Shown: positions 17,139-24,943 of the stretch, piece by piece | Layout: every line of letters starts with the position of its first letter | How positions within the stretch are numbered: the stretch's first letter is position 1 | Assembly: GCF_036013935.1 (NCBI RefSeq) | Contig: NZ_CP107902.1 | Coordinates: 3,071,001-3,135,000, forward strand | DNA: 64,000 bases | Reading direction: 5' to 3' | Source of the DNA: Streptomyces sp. NBC_00461 | GTDB taxonomy: Bacteria > Actinomycetota > Actinomycetes > Streptomycetales > Streptomycetaceae | Notes under the pieces: generated by a model | Database searches by the model: none | Told to the model about the DNA's origin: nothing | What the model saw: only the letters and a program-made list of their open reading frames with translations | Made by a program: the position numbers and the translations under genes

Positions 17139-18526
17139 CCGCCATCGAACACCCGGCACGCGCCGGCGGCGGCCCGGCTCGTCTGCCGGTTCGTATTCCG
17201 TTTCCGGTCGTCGACGAGGTCGCCCGGCACTGTGTCCAGGAGGAGGAGCCGGAGACGGTTCACATCGAGGTCCATCTGCCGGGGCGGCTGGACCGGGACC
17301 GGCTTCGTGCCGCGTTCGTGGCGGCCCTGCGTCGCCATCCGCGCATCCTGATGCGCGAAGCCCCGGGGCACTGGTATCGGCGGCGCTACGAATGGGAGTT
17401 GACCGGCGGGCCGGACGCGGAGGTGGTGTCCTTCCCGCCGGGGGGCCGGTGCGCGTTGCGGGACGCGCGGACGCGGGCACTGACGAGCGCCCCGCCGCTG
17501 TCCCTTTCTCCGCCGATACGCCTGGAGGTGGTGGAGGGGGCGGGCCCGGCGGAGGGCAGTGAGGCGACGGACGCCGTCGGCGTGCCGCCCGGGCGGCACA
17601 CAGCCCCGCAACCGGGCGATCCCCGGGGCACCGTCCTCTTCCTCACCATCAACCACACCGCCCTGGACGGCCCGGCCTGTCTGCGTGTCCTGGCCACCGC
17701 GGCCGAGCTCTACGGAGGAAGGGACAACTCCCCCGCGGCACCCCCCGTACGCACGGCCGACGCCCCCCAGGGCCCCGGCGACACCCCCTCCAACTGGTCC
17801 CCGCCCGCCCGCGTCGCCCCCGGCACCCCCGAGCCCTCTCCCGGCAACGGCATGCTCGTCACCGAACTCCCCCTCCCCCACCGCCCGAAGGGCGCCCCGT
17901 ACACGGTGAACGACCAACTCATGGTCACCACCGCCCTCACCATCGCCCACTGGAACAGGGAACACGGCGCCCACCCTCGCCCCCTGCGCATCACCATGCC
18001 CGTGGACGACCGCCTCCGGGACGCCACCATGCCCATCGGCAACGGCACCCGTCTGGTCGAAGTGCCCTTCAGCGCTGAGGAGTTGGCCGCCCACACTCGC
18101 GCCGACATGCCCGCCCTCCTGCGCGGCACGGCCATCCGCACCCGTGCCCTGAAATCCCTCCCCCGCCCCCAACTCGGCCACGGCGCCGCGCTCCTCACCG
18201 CGCCCGTCACTCCCGTGGCCTGGCGCGCCGCGCTGACCCGGGGCCTGCGCAGGGCGGCCGCGCCCTGGACGTCGACGACCCTGCTCAGCAACATCGGGCG
18301 CATCCCGTACCCGCTGGACTTCGGCGAGGAGGCGGGCCGTGCGCACGCGGTCTGGTTCTCGGCCCCCGCCCGTATGCCCCGCGGTCTGACCGTCACGACC
18401 GCGTCCACCGCGGGCCGCCTCCACCTCGCCCTGCGCTGGTCCCGCGCCCTGCTCAGCCACGGCGACGGCGCCCACCTCCGGGACCTGTTCGAGCACTACC
18501 TGCACTCCACGGAGGTCACCCCATGA
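17135..18526 (+). CDS. Condensation-domain-like acyltransferase
   Basis: 463 residues. TINHTALDGPACLRVLA around residues 170-187 matches the HHxxxDG catalytic motif of NRPS condensation and PapA-type acyltransferases, with Asn in place of the first His and the catalytic His kept. A second half with VNDQLMVTTALTIAHWN and STTLLSNIGRIPYPLDF fits the DFGWG/latch side of the fold. No carrier or adenylation domain is attached, so a free-standing acyltransferase acylating a sugar or lipid acceptor is likelier than peptide synthesis. The ATG at 17135 has GGGGAGGGG upstream. Confidence 0.72.
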   Translation: MTAIEHPARAGGGPARLPVRIPFPVVDEVARHCVQEEEPETVHIEVHLPGRLDRDRLRAAFVAALRRHPRILMREAPGHWYRRRYEWELTGGPDAEVVSFPPGGRCALRDARTRALTSAPPLSLSPPIRLEVVEGAGPAEGSEATDAVGVPPGRHTAPQPGDPRGTVLFLTINHTALDGPACLRVLATAAELYGGRDNSPAAPPVRTADAPQGPGDTPSNWSPPARVAPGTPEPSPGNGMLVTELPLPHRPKGAPYTVNDQLMVTTALTIAHWNREHGAHPRPLRITMPVDDRLRDATMPIGNGTRLVEVPFSAEELAAHTRADMPALLRGTAIRTRALKSLPRPQLGHGAALLTAPVTPVAWRAALTRGLRRAAAPWTSTTLLSNIGRIPYPLDFGEEAGRAHAVWFSAPARMPRGLTVTTASTAGRLHLALRWSRALLSHGDGAHLRDLFEHYLHSTEVTP

Positions 18527-19257
18527 CCACCACCTCCACGCTCCGCCCCGGCCTCCGCGACTTCTACGAGAACCCCGCCGTCCCCGTCGCCTCCGGCACC
18601 CCCCGCACCCTCCGCCAGGCCCGCATGCTGGCCACCGCCCTCGGCCCGGCCACGGGCACCCCGCGCACCGTCCTCGACCTCGGCTGCGGGGACGGCACCG
18701 CCGCCGCCACCGCGGCGCCCCTGCTGTCCGGCCATCGCATCGTCGGCGTCGACTGGTCCCAGGACGCCCTCACCCGCGCCCGCACGCACCTGTCGTACGC
18801 CGTTCGTGGTGAACTCGGCGGCGGTGGGCTGCCGTTCAGGACCGCCTGTGCCGACGCCGTGCTGTTCAGCGAGGTCATCGAGCACCTGGTCGACCCGGAT
18901 GCGGCGCTCGACGAGATCCGGCGCGTCCTGCGCCCCGGAGGCCACCTCCTGCTCTCCACCCCGAACCTGGCCGCCTGGTACAACCGCGCCCTCCTGCTGG
19001 CCGGTGTGCAGCCCGTGTTCTCCGAGGTCAGCCTGCGCGCGATCCACGGCCGGCCGGGGCGGGAGGTGGTGGGGCATCTGCGGCTCTACACCGCCCGCGC
19101 GCTACGGGAGTTCGTCGCCGCGTCCGGTTTCGAGATCGTGGAGATGAAGGGCGCCCCCTTCCACGGCGTACCGCGCACGCTGCGCCCGCTCGACCGGCTG
19201 GCCTGCGCCAGACCGTCAGTCGCCTCCATCCTGCTTCTGCACGCGCGAAGGACCTAG
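18523..19257 (+). CDS. Class I SAM-dependent methyltransferase
   Basis: 244 residues. The SAM loop is VLDLGCGDGTAAATAA, followed by GVDWSQDAL, the FSEVIEHLVDP motif and RVLRPGGHLLLSTPNL, the pattern of methyltransferase type 11/23. Its ATG overlaps the condensation-gene stop. Second of three methyltransferases in this run; substrate unknown. Confidence 0.8.
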   Translation: MTTTSTLRPGLRDFYENPAVPVASGTPRTLRQARMLATALGPATGTPRTVLDLGCGDGTAAATAAPLLSGHRIVGVDWSQDALTRARTHLSYAVRGELGGGGLPFRTACADAVLFSEVIEHLVDPDAALDEIRRVLRPGGHLLLSTPNLAAWYNRALLLAGVQPVFSEVSLRAIHGRPGREVVGHLRLYTARALREFVAASGFEIVEMKGAPFHGVPRTLRPLDRLACARPSVASILLLHARRT

Positions 19258-19268
19258 GGGGCGTGGCC

Positions 19269-20213
19269 ATGTGGTGGGGAGTGGCGGCAGCCCTCGTGGC
19301 GAACCTCCTCTACAGCACCGGATTCGTGCTGGAGAAGCGGGCGTTGGCCGCACTGCCGGAGGTGACGATCCGTCAACCCGCCCGACTGCTGCGGCTGGTG
19401 CTCGGCAGCCCCCTCTGGATCGGCGGCTCGCTCGCCCTGGCCGCCGGCTTCGGCGCGCAGCTCGCCGTCTACCGGACCCTGCCGATCGCCGCGGCCCAGG
19501 GCATCTTCGTCTCCGGCCTGGTCCTGCTCGTCCTGCTCTCGGCCCGACTGCTGGGCGAGGAGACCACGGGCCGCGAGCGGTACGCGCTCGGCGCGATCCT
19601 GGCCGCGCTGCTCATGGTCGTACTGTCGCTGAAGGAGGCCGGCCCGGGTGCCGACACGGTCAGCCGCAGCGCCCCGTATCCACTGATCCTGCTGGTCTGC
19701 GTGCCGTCGCTGGCGGGTGGCGTGTGGCTCTACGGTGCCGCCGAGCGCCGCGCCCGCCACCGGCACCGCGCGCCGACCACGGGCGTGGAGTACGGGGTGG
19801 CCGTGGGCCTGCTGTACGGGGTCAGCTCGCTCGCCATCAAGGGCGTGTCGAGTTACCTGACGACCAGTGGGCCGAGCCACGCGGTCGTCGGCCTGCTCGG
19901 CTCCCCGTACCCGTATCTGCTGCTGTTCACCGGCGCGTTCGGCCTGGTCATGTCGCAGGCCGCGCTGCAGCGCTGCCGGGCTTCGCTGATCGTGCCCGTG
20001 TGCACCACCGTGACCTGTCTGTTCACGGCCGTACTCGGCACGCTCTCGTTCGGCGAGGCCCTCCCGCACGACCCCCTGCGCCTGGCCCTGCGCCTGGCGG
20101 GCACCGCCCTCGCCGTCTCGGTACTCCTGGCCATGCCCCGGCACGATCCGCGGCCGGAACCACCGACTCCACCCCAACCCCCCATTGCCACCAAGGAGTT
20201 GACCCCTCCATGA
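19269..20213 (+). CDS. DMT-superfamily permease
   Basis: 314 residues, about nine hydrophobic segments in two similar halves (EamA-like), ending in a Pro-rich cytoplasmic tail. The start is placed at ATG 19269 because GGGGG sits 7 bp upstream; a GTG at 19263 is too close to it. Its stop overlaps the start of the Trm112-like gene. In this context it could flip a lipid-linked glycan intermediate or export a small metabolite. Some small DMT proteins (for example ArnE/ArnF) do flip undecaprenyl-linked sugars, but that role here is inference from position. Confidence 0.7.
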   Translation: MWWGVAAALVANLLYSTGFVLEKRALAALPEVTIRQPARLLRLVLGSPLWIGGSLALAAGFGAQLAVYRTLPIAAAQGIFVSGLVLLVLLSARLLGEETTGRERYALGAILAALLMVVLSLKEAGPGADTVSRSAPYPLILLVCVPSLAGGVWLYGAAERRARHRHRAPTTGVEYGVAVGLLYGVSSLAIKGVSSYLTTSGPSHAVVGLLGSPYPYLLLFTGAFGLVMSQAALQRCRASLIVPVCTTVTCLFTAVLGTLSFGEALPHDPLRLALRLAGTALAVSVLLAMPRHDPRPEPPTPPQPPIATKELTPP

Positions 20214-20434
20214 AGCCCGACGACCCACTGCTGCGGATCCTGGCGTGCCCGCTCGACAAGGGCCCGCTGCACCTTCTCCTGCCGGACGGGCCGACGGCCG
20301 ACGAGGCCCTCTACAACCCGCGTCTGCACCGGCGTTACCCGATCGTCGACGGCATTCCTCAGTTGCTGCCGTCCTCCGGGGAGCAGGTGTCGGACGACGA
20401 GCACGAGGCCCTCCTGGAGCGGATCTCGTCGTGA
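20210..20434 (+). CDS. Trm112-like (UPF0434) small protein
   Basis: 74 residues. The ending RYPIVDGIPQLLP is the hallmark of Trm112-like proteins, and LLRILACPLDKGPLHLL carries the N-terminal CP segment. Only one cysteine is present, so the usual zinc knuckle is incomplete. Trm112 proteins bind and stabilise SAM methyltransferases. It is overlapped on both sides (ATGA with the permease, GTGA with the FkbM methyltransferase), so a neighbouring methyltransferase is the natural partner. Confidence 0.75.
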   Translation: MKPDDPLLRILACPLDKGPLHLLLPDGPTADEALYNPRLHRRYPIVDGIPQLLPSSGEQVSDDEHEALLERISS

Positions 20435-21261
20435 CCGCACCCCGTACCCTGGCCGCCCGTCTGGCCCCGCACCTGCCCGTCCGCCTGGTGGCGGCCACCG
20501 CGCGGGCGGTCTACCCGCGCTTCGAACCCGAGCTGGCCCGGCTGTCCGACCTGTGCCCGGCCGGCTGCGGCACCGCTGTGGACGTCGGCGGCTGGTACGG
20601 CCCGTGGACCCGGCGTCTGGCGGGGCGGGCACGTCAGGTGGTGACCGTCGAACCGGTCCCCCACCTGGCCCGCCTCCTCACCTCCGCCGCCCCGGCGAAC
20701 GTCCGTGTCGTCCAGGCCGCCGCCTCGGACCGCCCGGGCACCGCCCGGCTGTGGCTGCCCGCGGACGACGCCGGCGACCGGGGCGTGTCCTCCCTGGTCC
20801 GCCGTGACATCCACGCCCACGCCCTGCACGTCCCCTGCGTCACCCTCGACGAACTCGGCCTACGGGACGTCGACTTCATCAAGATCGACGTGGACGGCAG
20901 CGAACTGGCGGTGCTGCGCGGGGCGACGGGCCTGCTGGCCCGCGACCGCCCCGCCCTCTTCGTCGAGCTGGAGTCCCGCATCCAGCCGATCACCCCCGTC
21001 GTCACCTACCTCTCCCTGCTGCGCTACGACGGCTGGGTCCTGCCCGGCTCGACCTGGATGCCGCTCGCGCGGTTCCCCCTGGAAGCCCATCAGGCGGGCG
21101 CCTCGCACGTCGTCTCCCAGGGGCTGCTGGGCCGCGTCCTGCCGTTCCGCGCGCACCCCCGTTACGTCAACTCCGTCCTCTTCCTCCCGGACGGGCGCCG
21201 CCCGGGTGTCAGTGCCGTGGGCGACCATGGTTCCCATGCCGTCCGCCACGCACCCCGCTAG
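20431..21261 (+). CDS. FkbM-family methyltransferase
   Basis: 276 residues. The SAM site is AVDVGGWYGPWTRRLAG followed by VVTVEPVPHLARLL, and the FkbM-specific segment DVDFIKIDVDGSELAVLRGA is present, as is the C-terminal PALFVELE. FkbM enzymes O-methylate sugars and polyketide-derived rings, which fits glycan decoration. The start GTG overlaps the Trm112-like stop, and the 3' end overlaps the next gene by about 35 bp. Confidence 0.8.
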   Translation: MTAPRTLAARLAPHLPVRLVAATARAVYPRFEPELARLSDLCPAGCGTAVDVGGWYGPWTRRLAGRARQVVTVEPVPHLARLLTSAAPANVRVVQAAASDRPGTARLWLPADDAGDRGVSSLVRRDIHAHALHVPCVTLDELGLRDVDFIKIDVDGSELAVLRGATGLLARDRPALFVELESRIQPITPVVTYLSLLRYDGWVLPGSTWMPLARFPLEAHQAGASHVVSQGLLGRVLPFRAHPRYVNSVLFLPDGRRPGVSAVGDHGSHAVRHAPR

Positions 21262-21826
21262 CCCCTTCACCCCCCGCGACTTCCAGCTGGTCCTGCTGCG
21301 CCGCATGGCCGACCACAATCCGGGCCTGGTGGAGGACGCCCGCCACGCACTGGGCGCCTCCATCGCCGACATGAGAGAGGCCAACAAGCGCTGGCAGGCG
21401 ATGCTGCGCTCCCCCCGCTCCCGGGCCGCCGCCTCCCGATACCGCTCGATCCTCGGCGCCCCGGAGTCGACGCTCACCCGCAGGATCGGCGACATGGTCT
21501 GCGAGGCATGGCTCTTCCCCGTCCCCCTCTGGCCTGACCTGCGCTTCGAGGTGCTGCTCGGTCCGAACGGCGCGGTGTGGAACGAATGGCTGATCCGCGC
21601 CCCGGAAGCCGAGGGACCTGACCTGAAGACGCTCGCCGACCTCACCCCCTGGTCCTGCACGGTCGACGAGGCAGCCCGCGCCTTCGCCCCCGCCCGGCCG
21701 CTGGAGGGCACGGCCCCGACCCGATGGGGGCTGGCCTTCACGGCCCCGGACGGGGAGGGGGTGCGGCGGGAGGTGGCGGCCGAGTTCACGTGGGGGTTGC
21801 TGCAGCGGGTCGCGGTCGGCGAATGA
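21227..21826 (+). CDS. Hypothetical protein at the end of the glycan-type run
   Basis: 199 residues from this ATG; a GTG at 21212 and an ATG at 21236 are also in frame and none has a clear ribosome site. The protein is soluble, with a helical N-terminal third and a C-terminal part containing WLFPVPLWPDLRFEVL and WNEWLIRAPE. I do not recognise the family. It overlaps the FkbM gene and closes the co-directional run before the convergent DUF402 gene. Confidence 0.55.
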   Translation: MVPMPSATHPASPFTPRDFQLVLLRRMADHNPGLVEDARHALGASIADMREANKRWQAMLRSPRSRAAASRYRSILGAPESTLTRRIGDMVCEAWLFPVPLWPDLRFEVLLGPNGAVWNEWLIRAPEAEGPDLKTLADLTPWSCTVDEAARAFAPARPLEGTAPTRWGLAFTAPDGEGVRREVAAEFTWGLLQRVAVGE

Positions 21827-21865
21827 GGCGGACTCCGGCCTTGCCGTCCTTGACAGCCACGACGT

Positions 21866-22381
21866 TCACCAGCCGACCGTGTCCAGCCATGTGCGGTACC
21901 GACTGCGGAAGGGCTCCGTGCCGTCCTGCAGAGCGCCTGTGAGCCACTCGGCTGCCGCAGTCGCCTGCGCGACCACCTCCGGCGGGTAGCCGTACCGGAC
22001 CCGATGACGGGCGAACTCGTCCTCGTCATCGACGAAGACGGCACCCGTCGCTCGTGTCCGGCACACATCGAGATCCAGGTCGACCATGGTGACCTCTGCG
22101 GGGTTCGGCCACTCGGACGGCGTGGTGACATCGCAGTAGACATCCAGGCGAGCAGGGGCCGCCTGGAAGAGCGCGGTCCACCAGGCATCGCGGGGAAAGA
22201 GCATGACCCGCGGCTCCTCAGTCGTGTAGACCGGTCCCACTTCGCCTTTGCTGTAGACCGTGCCGACCTGCTCGCCCAGCCACACTCCGTGCTCGTCCTC
22301 ACCGAGACGGACCATCGGATGGTGCCAGTGCCGGCGGCCGTGGAACTTGCGCACGGAGACGAGAACCTCGGCAACGGTCAT
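21866..22381 (-). CDS. DUF402 (FomD-like) protein
   Basis: 171 residues. The segments DVYCDVTTPSEWPNPAEVTMVDLDLDV and VFVDDEDEFARHRVRYGYPPEV carry the conserved acidic cluster of the DUF402 fold, a small barrel that in FomD hydrolyses cytidylyl-phosphonates and in other members nucleoside diphosphates. The acidic residues for divalent metals are present. It lies 10 bp downstream of the ATP-grasp gene in one transcript. No strong ribosome site precedes the ATG, so it may depend on read-through translation. Confidence 0.75.
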   Translation of the reverse strand: MTVAEVLVSVRKFHGRRHWHHPMVRLGEDEHGVWLGEQVGTVYSKGEVGPVYTTEEPRVMLFPRDAWWTALFQAAPARLDVYCDVTTPSEWPNPAEVTMVDLDLDVCRTRATGAVFVDDEDEFARHRVRYGYPPEVVAQATAAAEWLTGALQDGTEPFRSRYRTWLDTVGW

Positions 22382-22391
22382 GCTCAGGAGG

Positions 22392-23306
22392 CTACTTGGC
22401 AGTCCTCCCCGCTGAATCTCCCCGGTCGGAGCACTGGCGTCCGGCCTCCGTCAGGATCGCTGCCACCACGGCGGACACCGACCCGGGATGCAGACCGAGG
22501 AAGAGGTTCGGCTCGACCAGTTCCAGCTCCATCACCCGCGGCTGCCCGTCCGCCCCGTCGACGAGGTCGACGCGCGCGTACAGCAGCCCGGGTGCGTCCG
22601 GTACGGCGGCCAACGCGTGCTCGGCGACGGCGAGTTCCGCCTCCGTCGGGGTCCACGGCACCAGGTCCGGGTGGGCCACCTTGTCGGCGTCGTAGGCCGT
22701 TCCCGGCGCCAGCACGGCGCCCTTCCGGCTGGCGTGCAGGAACCGTCCGCCGAAGAACTGCAGCGCACGCTCACCACTGACGTCGATGCCGGACAGATAC
22801 GGCTGCACCATCGCGGTCAGCCCTTCCTCGTGCATGCGCGCGAGGTGTCGTACGGCCCTGTCGTGGTCGTCCGGCGTGTAGCGGGCGGCGTACCGGGCTC
22901 CCGCGCCCGAGGTCGGCTTGACGACGTACTCGTGGTCGTCGGGAAGGCCGGGGGCGTCGCCGGGCGCGAGATACCGGGTGGGGACGACGGGCGCGTCGGC
23001 CGCCGCGAGATCCCCGAGGTACCGCTTGTCGGTGTTCCAGCGCACGATCTGGGCCGGATTGGCGAGCCGGGTGACAGCGGCGCACTTCTGCGCCCACGCC
23101 ACGAACTCGCCCGCCCGCCAGCTGTAGTCCCAGGTCGAGCGGATGACGACGAGATCGAACCCGCTCCAGTCGGTGCCTGGGTCGTCCCAGGGCACGGCGA
23201 CGGCCTCGGCCCCGGCCTCCCGCAGCGCACGCACCAGGACGGGAAGGTCGCCGTCCCTGCTGGGGTGCGGTCCGGGGTCGTAGGTGGCGAGGGCGACACG
23301 GGTCAC
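22392..23306 (-). CDS. ATP-grasp (RimK-like) ligase
   Basis: 304 residues. The central ATP-binding lysine is in EYVVKPTSGAGARYAARY and the C-terminal metal-binding end is VMELELVEPNLFLGLHPGS. The N-terminal VIRSTWDYSWR is common to a group of stand-alone ATP-grasp enzymes sometimes called glutathione-synthase-like. It should join a carboxylate to an amine or thiol through an acyl-phosphate; substrates cannot be read. Start GTG at 23306, with GAGG upstream. Operon with the DUF402 gene. Confidence 0.75.
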   Translation of the reverse strand: MTRVALATYDPGPHPSRDGDLPVLVRALREAGAEAVAVPWDDPGTDWSGFDLVVIRSTWDYSWRAGEFVAWAQKCAAVTRLANPAQIVRWNTDKRYLGDLAAADAPVVPTRYLAPGDAPGLPDDHEYVVKPTSGAGARYAARYTPDDHDRAVRHLARMHEEGLTAMVQPYLSGIDVSGERALQFFGGRFLHASRKGAVLAPGTAYDADKVAHPDLVPWTPTEAELAVAEHALAAVPDAPGLLYARVDLVDGADGQPRVMELELVEPNLFLGLHPGSVSAVVAAILTEAGRQCSDRGDSAGRTAK

Positions 23307-23497
23307 GGCGGCCTCCGGTCTCGTGGGTGCGTGGGTGCGTGGGGCAGGGGATCACTCGGCAGGGTATGAGCAGGTTAACCGGGGCGTGAGGGGGGTCGCC
23401 GTGACGCCCCTGTGGCCGGCCCTGGGCATCGAGGCCCGATGATGGTCATGCCCGGCTTGGAGCAAGCAGTGATCGTCGACAGTCAGGAGTACGACGC

Positions 23498-24943
23498 GTG
23501 ACCTCTCTCTTCCCGGCCCTGGAGAATCCGAACGCTCGCCTCGCCCTGCGGTTCGGGGACCGGTCCCTGACGTATGCCGAGCTGGCCGCGGCGACCGGCG
23601 CCCTGGCGGGCCGGATCCCGGCCGGCGGCCGGGTCGCCGTCTGGGCCACGCCCGGGCTGGAGACCGCGGTGGCCGTGGTGGCGGCGCTGCGGGTGGGGGT
23701 GGCCGCCGTGCCGCTCAATCCGAAGTCGGGCGGGAAGGAGCTCGGGCACATCCTGTCCGACAGCGCACCGTCGGCGGTGCTGGCGGCACCGGGGGACGAA
23801 CTCCCCGCCGCCATGGGCGAGTTGGAGCGCATCGAGGTGGACGTCCACGGCACGGGAGGCATCGCCCCGGCCCCCGCCGTCACCGCCGAAGACCCCGCCC
23901 TGATCGTCTACACGTCCGGCACCACCGGCCCGCCCAAGGGTGCCGTCATCCCGCGCCGGGCGATCGCCACCACCCTGGACGCGCTCGCCGACGCCTGGCA
24001 GTGGACCGGCGACGACGTGCTCGTGCACGGGCTGCCGCTGTTCCATGTGCACGGTCTGGTGCTGGGCGTCCTGGGCCCGCTCCGGCGCGGCGGCTGTGTC
24101 CGGCACCTGGGCGGATTCAGTACGGAGGGTGTGGCACGCGAGCTCAACGACGGCGCGACCATGCTGTTCGGGGTGCCGACGATGTACCACCGGATCGCCC
24201 AGGCCCTCTCCACGGAACCGGAGTTGGTGAAGGCACTCGGATCGGCGCGGCTGCTCGTCTCCGGCTCCGCCGCGCTGCCCGTGCACGACCACGAGCGCAT
24301 CGCCGCCGCGACCGGACGTCGGGTCGTCGAGCGCTACGGCATGACGGAGACGCTCATGAACACCAGTGTGCAGGCCGACGGCGAGCCGCGCGCGGGGACC
24401 GTCGGCCTGCCGCTGCCCGGCGTCGAGCTGCGGCTCGTCGAGGAGGACGGGTCGGCCATCACCTCGTACGACTCACAGACCGTGGGCGAGATCCAGGTCC
24501 GCGGGCCGAACCTCTTCACCGGATACCTGAACCGGCCCGACGCGACCGAGGCCGCTTTCACGGCCGACGGCTGGTTCCGCACCGGTGACATGGCGGTGTG
24601 CGATCCCGACGGGTACGTCCGCATCGTCGGCCGCAAGGCCACCGACCTGATCAAGAGCGGGGGTTACAAGATCGGGGCCGGTGAGATCGAGAACGCGCTG
24701 CTGGAGCATCCGGGGGTGCGGGAGGCCGCGGTCACCGGGGAGCCGGACGCGGACCTGGGCGAGCGGATCGTGGCATGGGTGGTGCCGGAGGATCCCCAAT
24801 CGCCGCCCGGAGCACAGGAGTTGGCGGACCATGTGGCCGGCCGTCTCGCCCCGCACAAGCGGCCGCGCGTCGTGCACTACCTCGCCGCCCTCCCCCGCAA
24901 CGACATGGGGAAGATCATGAAGCGGGCGCTGAACCGTGACTGA
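23498..24943 (+). CDS. matB: Malonyl-CoA synthetase (MatB)
   Basis: 481 residues, an acyl-AMP-forming ligase. The P-loop is YTSGTTGPPKGAVIPRRA, then VERYGMTETLMN, GWFRTGDMAVCDPDGY and the hinge GRKATDLIKSGGYKIGAGEIE, with the catalytic lysine in NDMGKIMKRAL. The protein reads almost identically to the S. coelicolor MatB I recall, which makes malonyl- and methylmalonyl-CoA from the free acids for fatty-acid and polyketide synthesis. Start GTG with AGGAG. The end overlaps the carboxyltransferase gene by 8 bp, the same pairing as in S. coelicolor. Confidence 0.92.
   Translation: MTSLFPALENPNARLALRFGDRSLTYAELAAATGALAGRIPAGGRVAVWATPGLETAVAVVAALRVGVAAVPLNPKSGGKELGHILSDSAPSAVLAAPGDELPAAMGELERIEVDVHGTGGIAPAPAVTAEDPALIVYTSGTTGPPKGAVIPRRAIATTLDALADAWQWTGDDVLVHGLPLFHVHGLVLGVLGPLRRGGCVRHLGGFSTEGVARELNDGATMLFGVPTMYHRIAQALSTEPELVKALGSARLLVSGSAALPVHDHERIAAATGRRVVERYGMTETLMNTSVQADGEPRAGTVGLPLPGVELRLVEEDGSAITSYDSQTVGEIQVRGPNLFTGYLNRPDATEAAFTADGWFRTGDMAVCDPDGYVRIVGRKATDLIKSGGYKIGAGEIENALLEHPGVREAAVTGEPDADLGERIVAWVVPEDPQSPPGAQELADHVAGRLAPHKRPRVVHYLAALPRNDMGKIMKRALNRD

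Noticed and set aside
12445..17145. 1566-codon open frame antisense to the AftD-like gene
   Set aside because: It is Arg/Gly/Pro/His-rich with no domain and mirrors the codon bias of the strong plus-strand gene; a high-GC shadow.
17135..18526. Non-ribosomal peptide synthetase module
   Set aside because: The condensation-like protein stands alone, with no adenylation or carrier domain in the window.
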